DNA of 64,000 nt from positions 37,114 through 101,113 of the forward strand of contig JASBTQ010000013.1 of NCBI GenBank assembly GCA_030148335.1, in the 5' to 3' direction. Under the pieces are notes generated by a model. That model made no database searches and was not told where the DNA came from. It saw only the letters and a list, made by a program, of their open reading frames with translations. This DNA is from Allomuricauda sp. (GTDB taxonomy: Bacteria; Bacteroidota; Bacteroidia; Flavobacteriales; Flavobacteriaceae). Made by a program: the position numbers and the translations under genes. Numbering within the stretch: the stretch's first letter is position 1; the number at the start of each line of letters is the position of its first letter. Below are positions 9,076 through 17,318 of this stretch, piece by piece.

Positions 9076-10044
9076 ATGCTTAAAGTTGGTGTCCTCGGTG
9101 CGGGGCATTTGGGCAAGATCCACCTCAGACTGCTGAACCAGTCCGAAAAATATGAGCTTGTGGGCTTCTACGATCCCGACGAGATCAACGCAAAAAAAGT
9201 GGCTGCCGAATTTGGCTACACCCATTTCGAAAATATCAACAACCTGATGGACGCCGTGGATGTGGTGGACATTGTGACCCCCACACTTTCCCATTACGAA
9301 TGCGCCAAAAAGGCCATTGGCAAGGGAAAGCACATTTTTATTGAAAAACCCATCACCAACACCTTGGAAGAGGCCCAAGAGCTGCTCCAACTTTCTGAAA
9401 AACACAAGGTAAAGGGACAAGTGGGACATGTGGAACGCTTCAATCCAGCTTTTTTGGCTGTGAAGGACAACATCCAGAACCCCATGTTCATCGAGACGCA
9501 CCGCTTGGCGGAATTCAACCCCAGAGGGACCGATGTGCCTGTAGTTTTGGATTTGATGATCCACGATATCGATGTGATTCTCAGCGTTGTGCCTTCCGAA
9601 GTGAAGCAGATCAACGCCAGTGGGGTTTCCGTTATCAGCAACTCGCCTGACATTGCCAATGCCCGTATCGAATTTGAAAATGGTTGTGTGGCCAACCTTA
9701 CCTCCAGCCGTATCTCGCTGAAAAACATGCGGAAATCGCGCTTTTTTCAAAAAGACGCCTACATTTCGGTAGATTTTCTGGAGAAAAAGGTAGAAGTGGT
9801 CAAAATGAAGGACGCTCCCGAACAACCTGGTGATTTTGATATGATATTGCAAAATGCAGAAGGGGAGAAAAAACAGATCTATTTTGAAAATCCAGAAATT
9901 GAGGTGAACAATGCCATTTTGGACGAACTGGAAACCTTTGCGGATGCCATAAACAACGACACCACACCTGTTGTGAGCCTGGAACAGGGAACCAAAGCAT
10001 TGCAGGTAGCTCTTCAGATCATCGAATCGTTCAAAAAACAATAA
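9076..10044 (+). CDS. Gfo/Idh/MocA-family oxidoreductase
   Basis: A 322-aa NAD(P)-dependent dehydrogenase of unassigned sugar or polyol specificity. The N-terminal Rossmann motif GVLGAGHLGKIH is at residues 5-16. EKPITNTLEEA carries the conserved Lys-Pro of the family near residue 95, and MIHDIDVI contains the catalytic-region His near residue 174. The start at 9076 is preferred to the in-frame 9031, because the first 15 codons of that frame overlap the promoter box. It is first in a run of eight co-directional genes. Confidence 0.88.
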   Translation: MLKVGVLGAGHLGKIHLRLLNQSEKYELVGFYDPDEINAKKVAAEFGYTHFENINNLMDAVDVVDIVTPTLSHYECAKKAIGKGKHIFIEKPITNTLEEAQELLQLSEKHKVKGQVGHVERFNPAFLAVKDNIQNPMFIETHRLAEFNPRGTDVPVVLDLMIHDIDVILSVVPSEVKQINASGVSVISNSPDIANARIEFENGCVANLTSSRISLKNMRKSRFFQKDAYISVDFLEKKVEVVKMKDAPEQPGDFDMILQNAEGEKKQIYFENPEIEVNNAILDELETFADAINNDTTPVVSLEQGTKALQVALQIIESFKKQ

Positions 10045-10075
10045 GAATAAGCTGTTGTCCCGTCCTTCAACTGCC

Positions 10076-10100
10076 CCTTCGACTTCGCTCAGGTTGACAG
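10076..10100. repeat. Half-copy of a TTCGACTnCGCTC intergenic repeat
   Basis: The core TTCGACTTCGCTC followed by AGGTTGACAG matches the right arm of the dyad element at 21554-21636 (CTCGACTGCGCTC...ACTGACAG). It lies in the 97-bp gap upstream of the hydroxyacyl-CoA dehydrogenase gene. An in-frame GTG upstream of that gene would translate it, which argues that this GTG is not the start. Confidence 0.5.
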
Positions 10101-10141
10101 CTCTAGAGGACAAAACTGACAACACGATAACTACAACAACA

Positions 10142-11029
10142 ATGGAAAAAATAGCAGTGATCGGTGCAGGGACCATGGGCAATGGAATCGCCCACGTTTT
10201 TGCCCAAAACGGATTTGAAGTCAACCTTATCGATATTTCACAGACATCCCTGGATAAGGGACTGGACACCATCACCAAAAATTTGGACCGTATGCTGGCC
10301 AAAGAGGCCATTGATGAGGCCAAAAAGGAGGAGACCCTTTCCAATATCTCCACTTTTACTACTTTGGAAGAAGGTGTTTCCGAGGTACAATTGGTCATCG
10401 AGGCAGCCACGGAAAACCTCGACATCAAACTGAAGATTTTCAAGGACCTGGACCAAACCTGCAAAGCAGGGACCATTTTGGCCACGAATACATCCTCCAT
10501 TTCCATAACCCAGATAGCTGCGGCCACCAAGCGTCCCGAAAAAGTCATCGGCATGCATTTCATGAACCCTGTGCCCATCATGAAACTGGTGGAGATTATT
10601 CGGGGCTACAGCACTTCGGACGAGGTGACCCAGACCATCATGGAGCTGTCCAAAAAGCTGGGCAAGACACCCACCGAGGTGAACGATTATCCGGGATTTG
10701 TGGCCAACCGCATCTTGATGCCGATGATTAACGAGTCCATCGAGACCCTCTATAATGGCGTTGCTGGCGTAGAAGAAATCGACACCGTAATGAAACTGGG
10801 CATGGCCCACCCGATGGGGCCGTTACAATTGGCGGACTTTATCGGGTTGGATGTATGCCTTTCCATTTTGAACGTGATGTATGACGGTTTCAAAAATCCA
10901 AAATACGCTCCCTGCCCCCTATTGGTGAACATGGTGATGGCAGGAAAACTTGGGGTAAAATCAGGGGAAGGCTTTTACGACTATTCCGAATCCAAAAAAG
11001 CGGAAAGGGTGTCGTCACAATTCAAATAG
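10142..11029 (+). CDS. 3-hydroxybutyryl-CoA (3-hydroxyacyl-CoA) dehydrogenase
   Basis: Oxidises 3-hydroxyacyl-CoA with NAD+ in fatty-acid, butanoate or aromatic-CoA catabolism. It is 295 aa, the length of Hbd/PaaH enzymes. Visible: dinucleotide motif AVIGAGTMGNGIAH at residues 5-18, EAATENLDIK, TSSISIT, the catalytic GMHFMNPVPIMKLVE block with its His near residue 140, and NDYPGFVANRIL in the dimer domain. ATG 10142 is used; the longer GTG frame from 10055 reads through a repeat. No thiolase or crotonase is nearby, so the pathway is not fixed by context. Confidence 0.92.
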   Translation: MEKIAVIGAGTMGNGIAHVFAQNGFEVNLIDISQTSLDKGLDTITKNLDRMLAKEAIDEAKKEETLSNISTFTTLEEGVSEVQLVIEAATENLDIKLKIFKDLDQTCKAGTILATNTSSISITQIAAATKRPEKVIGMHFMNPVPIMKLVEIIRGYSTSDEVTQTIMELSKKLGKTPTEVNDYPGFVANRILMPMINESIETLYNGVAGVEEIDTVMKLGMAHPMGPLQLADFIGLDVCLSILNVMYDGFKNPKYAPCPLLVNMVMAGKLGVKSGEGFYDYSESKKAERVSSQFK

Positions 11030-11034
11030 ACCGC

Positions 11035-12270
11035 ATGGCGACCATAAGACCGTTCAAGGCCATCCGTCCCACCAAGGACAAAGCTTTTTTTGTGGCCTCG
11101 CGTTCCTACGAGGAATATGGCCCGGATGAACTGCATGCCGTGCTCCAACACAATCCCTTTTCGTTCCTGCACATCATCAATCCTGGGTTCAAGTTTGAAA
11201 AGCACATTACGGGAAAGGAGCGGTTCGATTTGGTCCGCAACCGTTACTTGGAGTTTTTGGAGGAAAACATCTTTCAGAAAGATGGGGAAGCGGGTTTTTA
11301 TCTGTATCAAATTGAAAAAGGGGATTTCAAGAGCTTGGGTTTTTTCTGCGCCTGTAGTGTGGAAGATTACCGCAACGGCACCATCAAGAAGCACGAGGAC
11401 ACCATCCAGCAGCGTGAGGCACTTTTTGCGGATTACCTTCACACCGTTGGGTTCAATGCGGAGCCCGTGTTGATGACCTATCCCGACAATGACTTGATCA
11501 ATACAATTTTCCAACGAAAAATACAGCGGGAACCCGAGTACGATTTCACCTCCACGGACCGCGTGAACCACAAACTTTGGCGGATTTCCTATCCCGAAGG
11601 CATTGAAAAATTGGAAAAGGCCTTCAAACAGATGGACTCCCTTTACATTGCCGACGGACACCACCGCAGTGCCTCGTCCGACCTTTTGGCCCAAAAAATG
11701 GAAACCGAGAACAAATCCCACACGGGAACGGAGCCTTACAACTATTTCATGGCCTATCTGATTCCCGAATCGCAGATCAGGATTTATGAATTCAACCGCA
11801 TGCTCAAAGACCTGAATGGCTATGCCAAGGAGGAATTCCTGATCCAACTGGACAAACATTTCATAATCGAGAAACGGGACGATGGGCCGTGCAGACCAAA
11901 GCAAAAACATGAATTCAGTATGTACTTGGAAGGAGACTTCTATTCCCTACACCTTCGACAGACCCACTATACCTTTACGGATGCTTTGAGTCAATTGGAC
12001 ACCCAAATCCTGTTCAAGACCATTTTGGAGCCCATTTTGGGCATCAGTGACCTCCGCAACGATGCACGGATTTCCTACGGGTGCGGGAAGGACAACCTCA
12101 TCCGGATGAAGGAAGGTGTGGACAAGGGCGATTTTGCCGTAGGGTTTAGTCTGGTGCCCACGACCATTGAAGAAATCAAGGCCATTGCAGATGCCGGTTT
12201 GGTAATGCCCCCAAAAAGCACGTATATTGAACCAAAGCTCCGCAGTGGGCTTGCCATTTATGAACTGTAA
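11035..12270 (+). CDS. DUF1015-family protein
   Basis: A 411-aa soluble protein of the widespread DUF1015 family, whose biochemical role I cannot state. Recognisable marks are the N-terminal IRPFKAIRPT, a YQIEKGDFKSLGFF block, and the highly conserved YIADGHHRSASS motif near residue 205, which looks like a metal or phosphate site. The C-terminal CGKDNLIRMKEGVDKGDFAVGF and PPKSTYIEPKLRSGL segments match the family ending. It is embedded between the dehydrogenase (5-nt gap) and yggS (3-nt gap). Confidence 0.85.
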   Translation: MATIRPFKAIRPTKDKAFFVASRSYEEYGPDELHAVLQHNPFSFLHIINPGFKFEKHITGKERFDLVRNRYLEFLEENIFQKDGEAGFYLYQIEKGDFKSLGFFCACSVEDYRNGTIKKHEDTIQQREALFADYLHTVGFNAEPVLMTYPDNDLINTIFQRKIQREPEYDFTSTDRVNHKLWRISYPEGIEKLEKAFKQMDSLYIADGHHRSASSDLLAQKMETENKSHTGTEPYNYFMAYLIPESQIRIYEFNRMLKDLNGYAKEEFLIQLDKHFIIEKRDDGPCRPKQKHEFSMYLEGDFYSLHLRQTHYTFTDALSQLDTQILFKTILEPILGISDLRNDARISYGCGKDNLIRMKEGVDKGDFAVGFSLVPTTIEEIKAIADAGLVMPPKSTYIEPKLRSGLAIYEL

Positions 12271-12273
12271 GCT

Positions 12274-12933
12274 ATGTCGATAAAAGATAACCTCCACAAC
12301 ATCAAATCCGAATTGCCCGAAGGGGTCACCTTGGTCGCTGTTTCCAAGACCAAGCCCAACGAAGACATTTTGGAAGCCTACGAAGCGGGGCAACGGGTGT
12401 TTGGCGAAAACAAGGTGCAGGAGATGGTCCAAAAATGGGAAAAACTGCCCAAGGACATCGAATGGCACATGATTGGTCACCTGCAGCGAAACAAAGTGAA
12501 GTACATGGCGGAGTTCGTGTCGTTGGTCCATGGGGTGGACAGCCTCAAACTACTGAAGGAAATTGACAAACAGGCCGAAAAACATAATCGGGTCATTCCC
12601 TGTCTGCTCCAAATGCACATTGCCGAGGAGGACACCAAGTTTGGATTGGACGCCACGGAATTGGAAGAACTGATGCGTTCCGATGAGTTCAAATCCATGA
12701 AGAATGTGGAAATCGTGGGTTTGATGGGCATGGCCACCTTCACTTCGGATGAGGCCCAGATCCGAAAGGAATTCGCACAACTGAAATCCATCTTTGATGG
12801 TTTGCAAAAAAAACTGCCCGGCATTTCCATCCTTTCCATGGGCATGAGCGGCGATTATGCCATCGCCATTGAAGAGGGCAGCACGATGGTGCGCATTGGA
12901 AGTAGTATATTTGGGATCAGGAACCATTCATAA
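12274..12933 (+). CDS. YggS-type pyridoxal 5'-phosphate homeostasis protein
   Basis: A PLP-binding, fold-type III, catalytically silent protein that buffers vitamin B6 and influences amino-acid metabolism. It is 219 aa. The PLP lysine is in VAVSKTKP near residue 26, followed by FGENKVQEM, WHMIGHLQRNKVKY, GLMGMAT, and the phosphate-binding end LSMGMSGDYAIAIEEGSTMVRIGSSIFG. It is 3 nt after DUF1015 and 15 nt before the exonuclease gene. Confidence 0.94.
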   Translation: MSIKDNLHNIKSELPEGVTLVAVSKTKPNEDILEAYEAGQRVFGENKVQEMVQKWEKLPKDIEWHMIGHLQRNKVKYMAEFVSLVHGVDSLKLLKEIDKQAEKHNRVIPCLLQMHIAEEDTKFGLDATELEELMRSDEFKSMKNVEIVGLMGMATFTSDEAQIRKEFAQLKSIFDGLQKKLPGISILSMGMSGDYAIAIEEGSTMVRIGSSIFGIRNHS

Positions 12934-12948
12934 AATTCAAGGATTTTC

Positions 12949-14280
12949 ATGTACGCCATACTCGATATTGAAAGCACGGGGGGAAAATATAATGAAGAGG
13001 GCATCATGGAAATTGCCATACACCGCTTTGATGGGCACCAAGTTGTGGACCAGTTCATCTGTTTGGTCAATCCAGAAAGGGAAATCCAACCCTTTGTCTC
13101 CAAACTCACGGGCATCAACAACAAAATGCTCCGCTCCGCCCCCAAGTTCCATGAGGTGGCCAAACGAATCGTGGAGATCACGGAAGGGGCAGTCATTGTG
13201 GCGCACAACGCACAGTTCGACTATAGAATCCTCCGGACCGAGTTCAGGCGTTTGGGGTACGATTACCAACGGAAGACGCTATGCACTGTGGATCTATCCA
13301 AACAATTGATCCCAGATGCCGAATCGCACAGTCTGGGTAAACTGGCCCGTTCACTCGGAATCGCCACAAGCGACCGTCACCGTGCCAATGGGGATGCACT
13401 GGCCACGTTAAAATTGTTCAAGTTGCTCCTCGGCAAGGACACGGACAAAAACATCATCACGGAGGTCATGCGCGATGAGACCCATGGGGAACTCTCGCCC
13501 AATCAATTGGATATTGTCCTGAACCTCCCGTCGGAAACTGGCGTGTATTATATGTATGACAAGGACGGGGAGATTATTTTTATCGGAAAGACAAAGAACA
13601 TCAAAAAAAGGGTCAACCAACACTTTACCAATGTGGGAAGCCTGGCCAGAAAGCTGCAAAAAGAAACGAAGAGGGTGGCCTATGAGACCACGGGCAGTGA
13701 ATTGGTGGCCGTTTTGAAAGAGTACCTTGAATCGTTCAAGAACAAACCAAAGTACAACAACAATCCCAGGAAAAAACTCTTCTCCCACATTATTAAACCT
13801 GAACAAAATGGCACGGGATACATTTCCCTCAAAATTGGGAAGAGTCAATCCCTTGGAGGCGACAAAATGGCGTTCAATGGATTGGCTTCCGCCAAAAGTT
13901 TCTTGGATATGATACGGTCCGAATTTGAACTATGTCCATGCTCCATTGATGGGAACAACCAGGCCCCAGATGAGAACAATACCGCTGAGGAGTGCAACGC
14001 CAAAATCATGTCCGCGCTGGAAAAATATAGCACCCTTGACAAGGACATGGTCATCTTGGACCGGGGGCGCCAAACCGGTGAACGAAGTTTTATTTTTATC
14101 AAATCCGGTGTGCTTCAAGGGTATGGCCATGTGGAACTCAATTATCAGATCAATAATATTCCTATCTTGGAATCTATCATGACGCCGATGTCCGGTGATG
14201 AGAACACCACTTTCATCATCCAATCCTTTTTGAGAAAGAGCAATGCACCGAAAACCATTGCACTAAACCCAAAACCGTGA
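12949..14280 (+). CDS. DEDDh 3'-5' exonuclease fused to a GIY-YIG domain
   Basis: A 443-aa two-domain nuclease. Residues 1-160 form a DnaQ-like proofreading-type exonuclease: DIESTGG (Asp6, Glu8), VAHNAQFDYRIL and HRANGDALAT supply the DEDDh residues. Residues ~190-270 form a UvrC/Cho-like GIY-YIG nuclease domain with slightly altered signature (GVYYMYD, then FIGKTKNIKKRVNQHF). The ~170-residue C-terminal region is not recognised. Such fusions are known in several phyla and are usually labelled DNA polymerase III epsilon-like; a DNA-repair role is inference. Its stop overlaps the ion-channel start by 4 bp. Confidence 0.88.
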   Translation: MYAILDIESTGGKYNEEGIMEIAIHRFDGHQVVDQFICLVNPEREIQPFVSKLTGINNKMLRSAPKFHEVAKRIVEITEGAVIVAHNAQFDYRILRTEFRRLGYDYQRKTLCTVDLSKQLIPDAESHSLGKLARSLGIATSDRHRANGDALATLKLFKLLLGKDTDKNIITEVMRDETHGELSPNQLDIVLNLPSETGVYYMYDKDGEIIFIGKTKNIKKRVNQHFTNVGSLARKLQKETKRVAYETTGSELVAVLKEYLESFKNKPKYNNNPRKKLFSHIIKPEQNGTGYISLKIGKSQSLGGDKMAFNGLASAKSFLDMIRSEFELCPCSIDGNNQAPDENNTAEECNAKIMSALEKYSTLDKDMVILDRGRQTGERSFIFIKSGVLQGYGHVELNYQINNIPILESIMTPMSGDENTTFIIQSFLRKSNAPKTIALNPKP

Positions 14281-15119
14281 AAACATATAGGCCACATAGC
14301 GGGTGGAAGAGCAAACTTCATGAAATCATCTATGAAGCGGACACCCCTGCAGGAAAACTGTTCGACATTGTACTGTTCTTCTTGATCATCGTCAGCGTGA
14401 TCCTGGTGATGCTGGAGAGCATCGAGGAGGTGGACCAAAAGTACCACAGATTGCTCCTGACCTTGGAATGGTGCATCACGGTTTTTTTCACCTTGGAATA
14501 CATAGCACGACTCATCAGCATCAAAAAACCGTGGAAGTATGTCTTCAGCTTTTATGGCATCATTGATTTTCTATCCACCATTCCACTGTACCTTTCCTAT
14601 ATTCTGGCCGGTTCGCAAGTGCTTTTGGCGGTAAGGGCCTTTCGATTGTTACGGGTATTCCGTATTTTGAAATTGGTGAAATTCATCGGCGAGGCATCCC
14701 AACTGCAATCCGCCCTAAAGGCAAGTCGGACCAAAATCGCCGTGTTCATCTATGTGGTGTTGATCCTGTCCGTCATTTTGGGCACCTTGATGTACCTTAT
14801 CGAAGGGAATGAAGCGGGGTTTACCAGCATTCCCCGAAGCATCTACTGGACCATTGTCACCCTCACCACTGTCGGTTATGGCGATATTGCCCCACAAACG
14901 CCTTTGGGCCAATTTTTGGCCACGGTCATCATGATCTTGGGATATGGAATCATCGCGGTGCCCACAGGGATTGTGACTGCCGAGTTTTCCAGAAACGGCA
15001 AGAAGGATGGAGAGGGCTCAAATATGGTCCACGTGAACACACAGGCCTGTCCCAATTGTTCGGCCGAAGGCCATAGGGACAATGCCACCCATTGTTATAA
15101 CTGCGGACACACATTATGA
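14277..15119 (+). CDS. Voltage-gated-type potassium channel with C-terminal zinc ribbon
   Basis: A 280-aa Kv-like channel subunit. Six membrane segments can be placed: S1 near residue 27, S2 near 60, S3 near 90, and S4 near 118-140 with a regular Arg/Lys series (RAFRLLRVFRILKLVKF). S5 follows near 155, then the selectivity filter in LTTVGYGDIAP, then S6. After S6 comes a short tail with two CxxC pairs (CPNCSAEGH and CYNCGHTL), a zinc-ribbon-like end I do not expect in canonical Kv channels. Start codon is GTG, overlapping the nuclease stop; the end overlaps miaA by 4 bp. Confidence 0.9.
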   Translation: MKTYRPHSGWKSKLHEIIYEADTPAGKLFDIVLFFLIIVSVILVMLESIEEVDQKYHRLLLTLEWCITVFFTLEYIARLISIKKPWKYVFSFYGIIDFLSTIPLYLSYILAGSQVLLAVRAFRLLRVFRILKLVKFIGEASQLQSALKASRTKIAVFIYVVLILSVILGTLMYLIEGNEAGFTSIPRSIYWTIVTLTTVGYGDIAPQTPLGQFLATVIMILGYGIIAVPTGIVTAEFSRNGKKDGEGSNMVHVNTQACPNCSAEGHRDNATHCYNCGHTL

Positions 15120-16039
15120 GCCAAAAAGTCCTGTTAGCAGTAGTCGGCCCTACGGCCATCGGAAAAACTTCGCTGGGCATTCTGTTGGCCAAACATTTCA
15201 GAACGGATATCGTTTCTGCGGATTCCCGTCAATTTTTTAAGGAGATGGAAATAGGTACTGCGGTGCCCTCTGCATCGGAACTCAATGAAGCCACCCATCA
15301 TTTCATCCAACACAAGAGCATTTTTGAACCCTATTCCGTGGGCGATTTTGAACATGAGGCCATGGAACTATTGGAAACGCTGTTCCAAACACATGATATT
15401 GTGGTCATGGTCGGTGGTAGCGGACTGTATGTGGATGCCGTGGTGAACGGACTGGACGAATTTCCCGAAGTGGACCCTAAAATTCGAGTTTCCTTGGACC
15501 AAAAATTGCAACAGGGGGGACTGGAATCCCTTCAAAATGAATTAAAAGATAGAGACCCTGAGTATTACAAAACGGTGGATTTGGACAATCCCCACCGACT
15601 GATCAGGGCGCTGGAGGTCTGTATTGCGAGCAATAAACCTTATTCCTCATTCTTGGGCCATAACAGGGCCGAAAGACCGTTCAAGACGCTTTATGTAGGC
15701 CTAGAGGCCACGAGAAACATTGTTTATGAACGAATCAATGCAAGGGTCGATCTGATGATGGAATCCGGATTGCTTGAAGAGGCCCAAAAACTGTACCCAC
15801 ACAGAACACTGAATGCCTTGCAGACAGTTGGCTATAAAGAACTTTTTGAATATATTGACGGGCATTGCTCCCTGGAATTTGCCGTTTCGGAAATCAAAAA
15901 GAATACCAGACGATTTGCCAAGCGGCAACTGACCTGGCTCCGAAAAAACGAGGACATCCTTTGGGTGGAGCACCATATTGAAACCAACAAAATGCTTGAA
16001 CAGATCACCAACCGACTCAAAACCATGACCCATGCTTAA
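15116..16039 (+). CDS. miaA: tRNA dimethylallyltransferase MiaA
   Basis: Adds the isopentenyl group to A37 of tRNAs reading UNN codons. It is 307 aa, a normal length. The P-loop GPTAIGKT is at residues 11-18, followed by VSADSRQFFKEMEIGTA, VMVGGSGLYVDAV, RALEVCIASN and the C-terminal TVGYKELFEYIDG and NTRRFAKRQLTWLRK blocks, which are MiaA signatures. It overlaps the channel gene (4 bp) and gntK (8 bp). Confidence 0.96.
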   Translation: MSQKVLLAVVGPTAIGKTSLGILLAKHFRTDIVSADSRQFFKEMEIGTAVPSASELNEATHHFIQHKSIFEPYSVGDFEHEAMELLETLFQTHDIVVMVGGSGLYVDAVVNGLDEFPEVDPKIRVSLDQKLQQGGLESLQNELKDRDPEYYKTVDLDNPHRLIRALEVCIASNKPYSSFLGHNRAERPFKTLYVGLEATRNIVYERINARVDLMMESGLLEEAQKLYPHRTLNALQTVGYKELFEYIDGHCSLEFAVSEIKKNTRRFAKRQLTWLRKNEDILWVEHHIETNKMLEQITNRLKTMTHA

Positions 16040-16526
16040 AAACAAAAGGGTATTGATCGTTATGGGAGTGAGCGGTACCGGGAAAACGACCATTGGGAAA
16101 TTGCTCTCTGAAAAATTGAAATATCCATTCTTTGATGGGGACGATTACCATCCCGAAGAAAATGTCAAAAAAATGAAGGCGGGCACTCCCTTGAATGACG
16201 ATGACCGCAAAGGATGGCTCATCCGATTGAACCAATTGGCGCTGGAACACAAAAAATCAGGAGCCGTGATTGCCTGTTCCGCCTTAAGAAAGAACTATAG
16301 GGGCCTATTGAGGGCCGGTATGGGAAACAAAATCAAGTTCATCTTCCTGAAAGGTTCATTTGAACTCATCAAATCGAGGCTGGAAAACAGAGAAGGCCAT
16401 TTTATGCCCTTGGTGCTTCTACAATCGCAATTCGATACCTTGGAACCTCCTTCAAAAGCATTGTCTGTCTCGGTCGAGGACAGGCCTTCCGAAATTGTCG
16501 AAGACATCGTAAGGCAACTCAAGTGA
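16032..16526 (+). CDS. gntK: Gluconokinase (GntK/IdnK type)
   Basis: Phosphorylates D-gluconate to 6-phosphogluconate with ATP. It is 164 aa, typical for the small P-loop gluconokinases: VMGVSGTGKTT at residues 10-20, FFDGDDYHPEENVKKM, GTPLNDDDRKGWL, ACSALRKNYR and GHFMPLVLLQSQFDTLE. It overlaps miaA by 8 bp and ends the run. No gluconate permease is adjacent; the two GntP genes of this window are 13 and 40 kb away. Confidence 0.92.
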   Translation: MLKNKRVLIVMGVSGTGKTTIGKLLSEKLKYPFFDGDDYHPEENVKKMKAGTPLNDDDRKGWLIRLNQLALEHKKSGAVIACSALRKNYRGLLRAGMGNKIKFIFLKGSFELIKSRLENREGHFMPLVLLQSQFDTLEPPSKALSVSVEDRPSEIVEDIVRQLK

Positions 16527-16548
16527 ACCACTCCTCTTTTGTCCATAT

Positions 16549-16572
16549 AAAAAAGCCACCGCTATGGGTGGC
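16549..16572 (-). terminator. Terminator of the rprY-like gene
   Basis: Read on the minus strand, GCCACC and GGTGGC close a 6-nt loop and are followed by six T. It lies 24 nt past the response-regulator stop. The plus-strand gene gntK ends just upstream, but there is no T run in that direction. Confidence 0.8.
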
Positions 16573-16595
16573 CTTGTATTTTATGGTTTCGTTTC

Positions 16596-17309
16596 TTACT
16601 GGTTTTCAGCCTTGACCACCAAACGGAAACCTTCTCCGTGGATGTTCAAGATTTCCACCATATCGTCACGCTTGAGGTATTTTCTCAGTTTGGCAATGTA
16701 AACGTCCATACTCCGTGATGTGAAGTAATTGTCGTCCCTCCAGATTTTGGTCAGTGCCAACTCACGGGGCATCAGGTCGTTTTCATGGAGTGCCAATAGG
16801 CGCAACAACTCGTTTTCCTTGGGCGACAATTTGATGGGCTCCTCTTCCCTGTATTTTAGGAAGCGTAGTTTGGAGTTCAAGTGAAAGTTGCCGATTTGGA
16901 ACTCAAACTGTTTACTGTCCGCCAAGGTGCTGGATGCTTTTCTTTGAAGTATCGCCTTGAGCTTCATCAACAGCACTTCAGAGTCAAAGGGCTTGTTGAG
17001 ATAATCGTCCGCTCCCGCCTTGTATCCCTTCAACACGTCCTCTTTCATGGTCTTGGCGGTAAGGAATATGATAGGAACGTTCTCGTTCTTCTCCCGGATC
17101 TCCCTTGCCAGTGTAAAGCCGTCCTTGTAGGGCATCATCACATCCAGGATACAGACGTCATAATTGTCCTTTTTGAACTTTTCAAAACCTTCCATTCCGT
17201 TCTTGGCCAGAACGACATCAAAGTCGTTCATGTTCAAATAATCCTTCAGGACAATCCCAAAATTGGGGTCGTCCTCCACCAATAGTATTTTCTTTTTTTC
17301 TGTTTCCAT
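16596..17309 (-). CDS. OmpR-family response regulator (RprY-like)
   Basis: A 237-aa transcription factor controlled by phosphorylation. The receiver domain has VEDDP near residue 11, phospho-acceptor Asp56 in CILDVMMPYKDG, and the conserved Lys in FLTAKTM. The C-terminal winged-helix domain contains KLSPKENELLRLLALHEN and SRSMDVYIAKLRKYLKRD. It lies 9 nt downstream of the histidine-kinase gene, giving a standard two-component operon. The resemblance to Bacteroides RprXY is by sequence feel; the stimulus is unknown. Confidence 0.92.
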   Translation of the reverse strand: METEKKKILLVEDDPNFGIVLKDYLNMNDFDVVLAKNGMEGFEKFKKDNYDVCILDVMMPYKDGFTLAREIREKNENVPIIFLTAKTMKEDVLKGYKAGADDYLNKPFDSEVLLMKLKAILQRKASSTLADSKQFEFQIGNFHLNSKLRFLKYREEEPIKLSPKENELLRLLALHENDLMPRELALTKIWRDDNYFTSRSMDVYIAKLRKYLKRDDMVEILNIHGEGFRLVVKAENQ

Positions 17310-17318
17310 AGTTTGCTT

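Noticed and set aside
10055..10141. N-terminal extension of the hydroxybutyryl-CoA dehydrogenase from a GTG at 10055
   Set aside because: The added 29 residues are encoded by an intergenic repeat and a Thr run, and the conserved protein begins exactly at ATG 10142 with the Rossmann motif.
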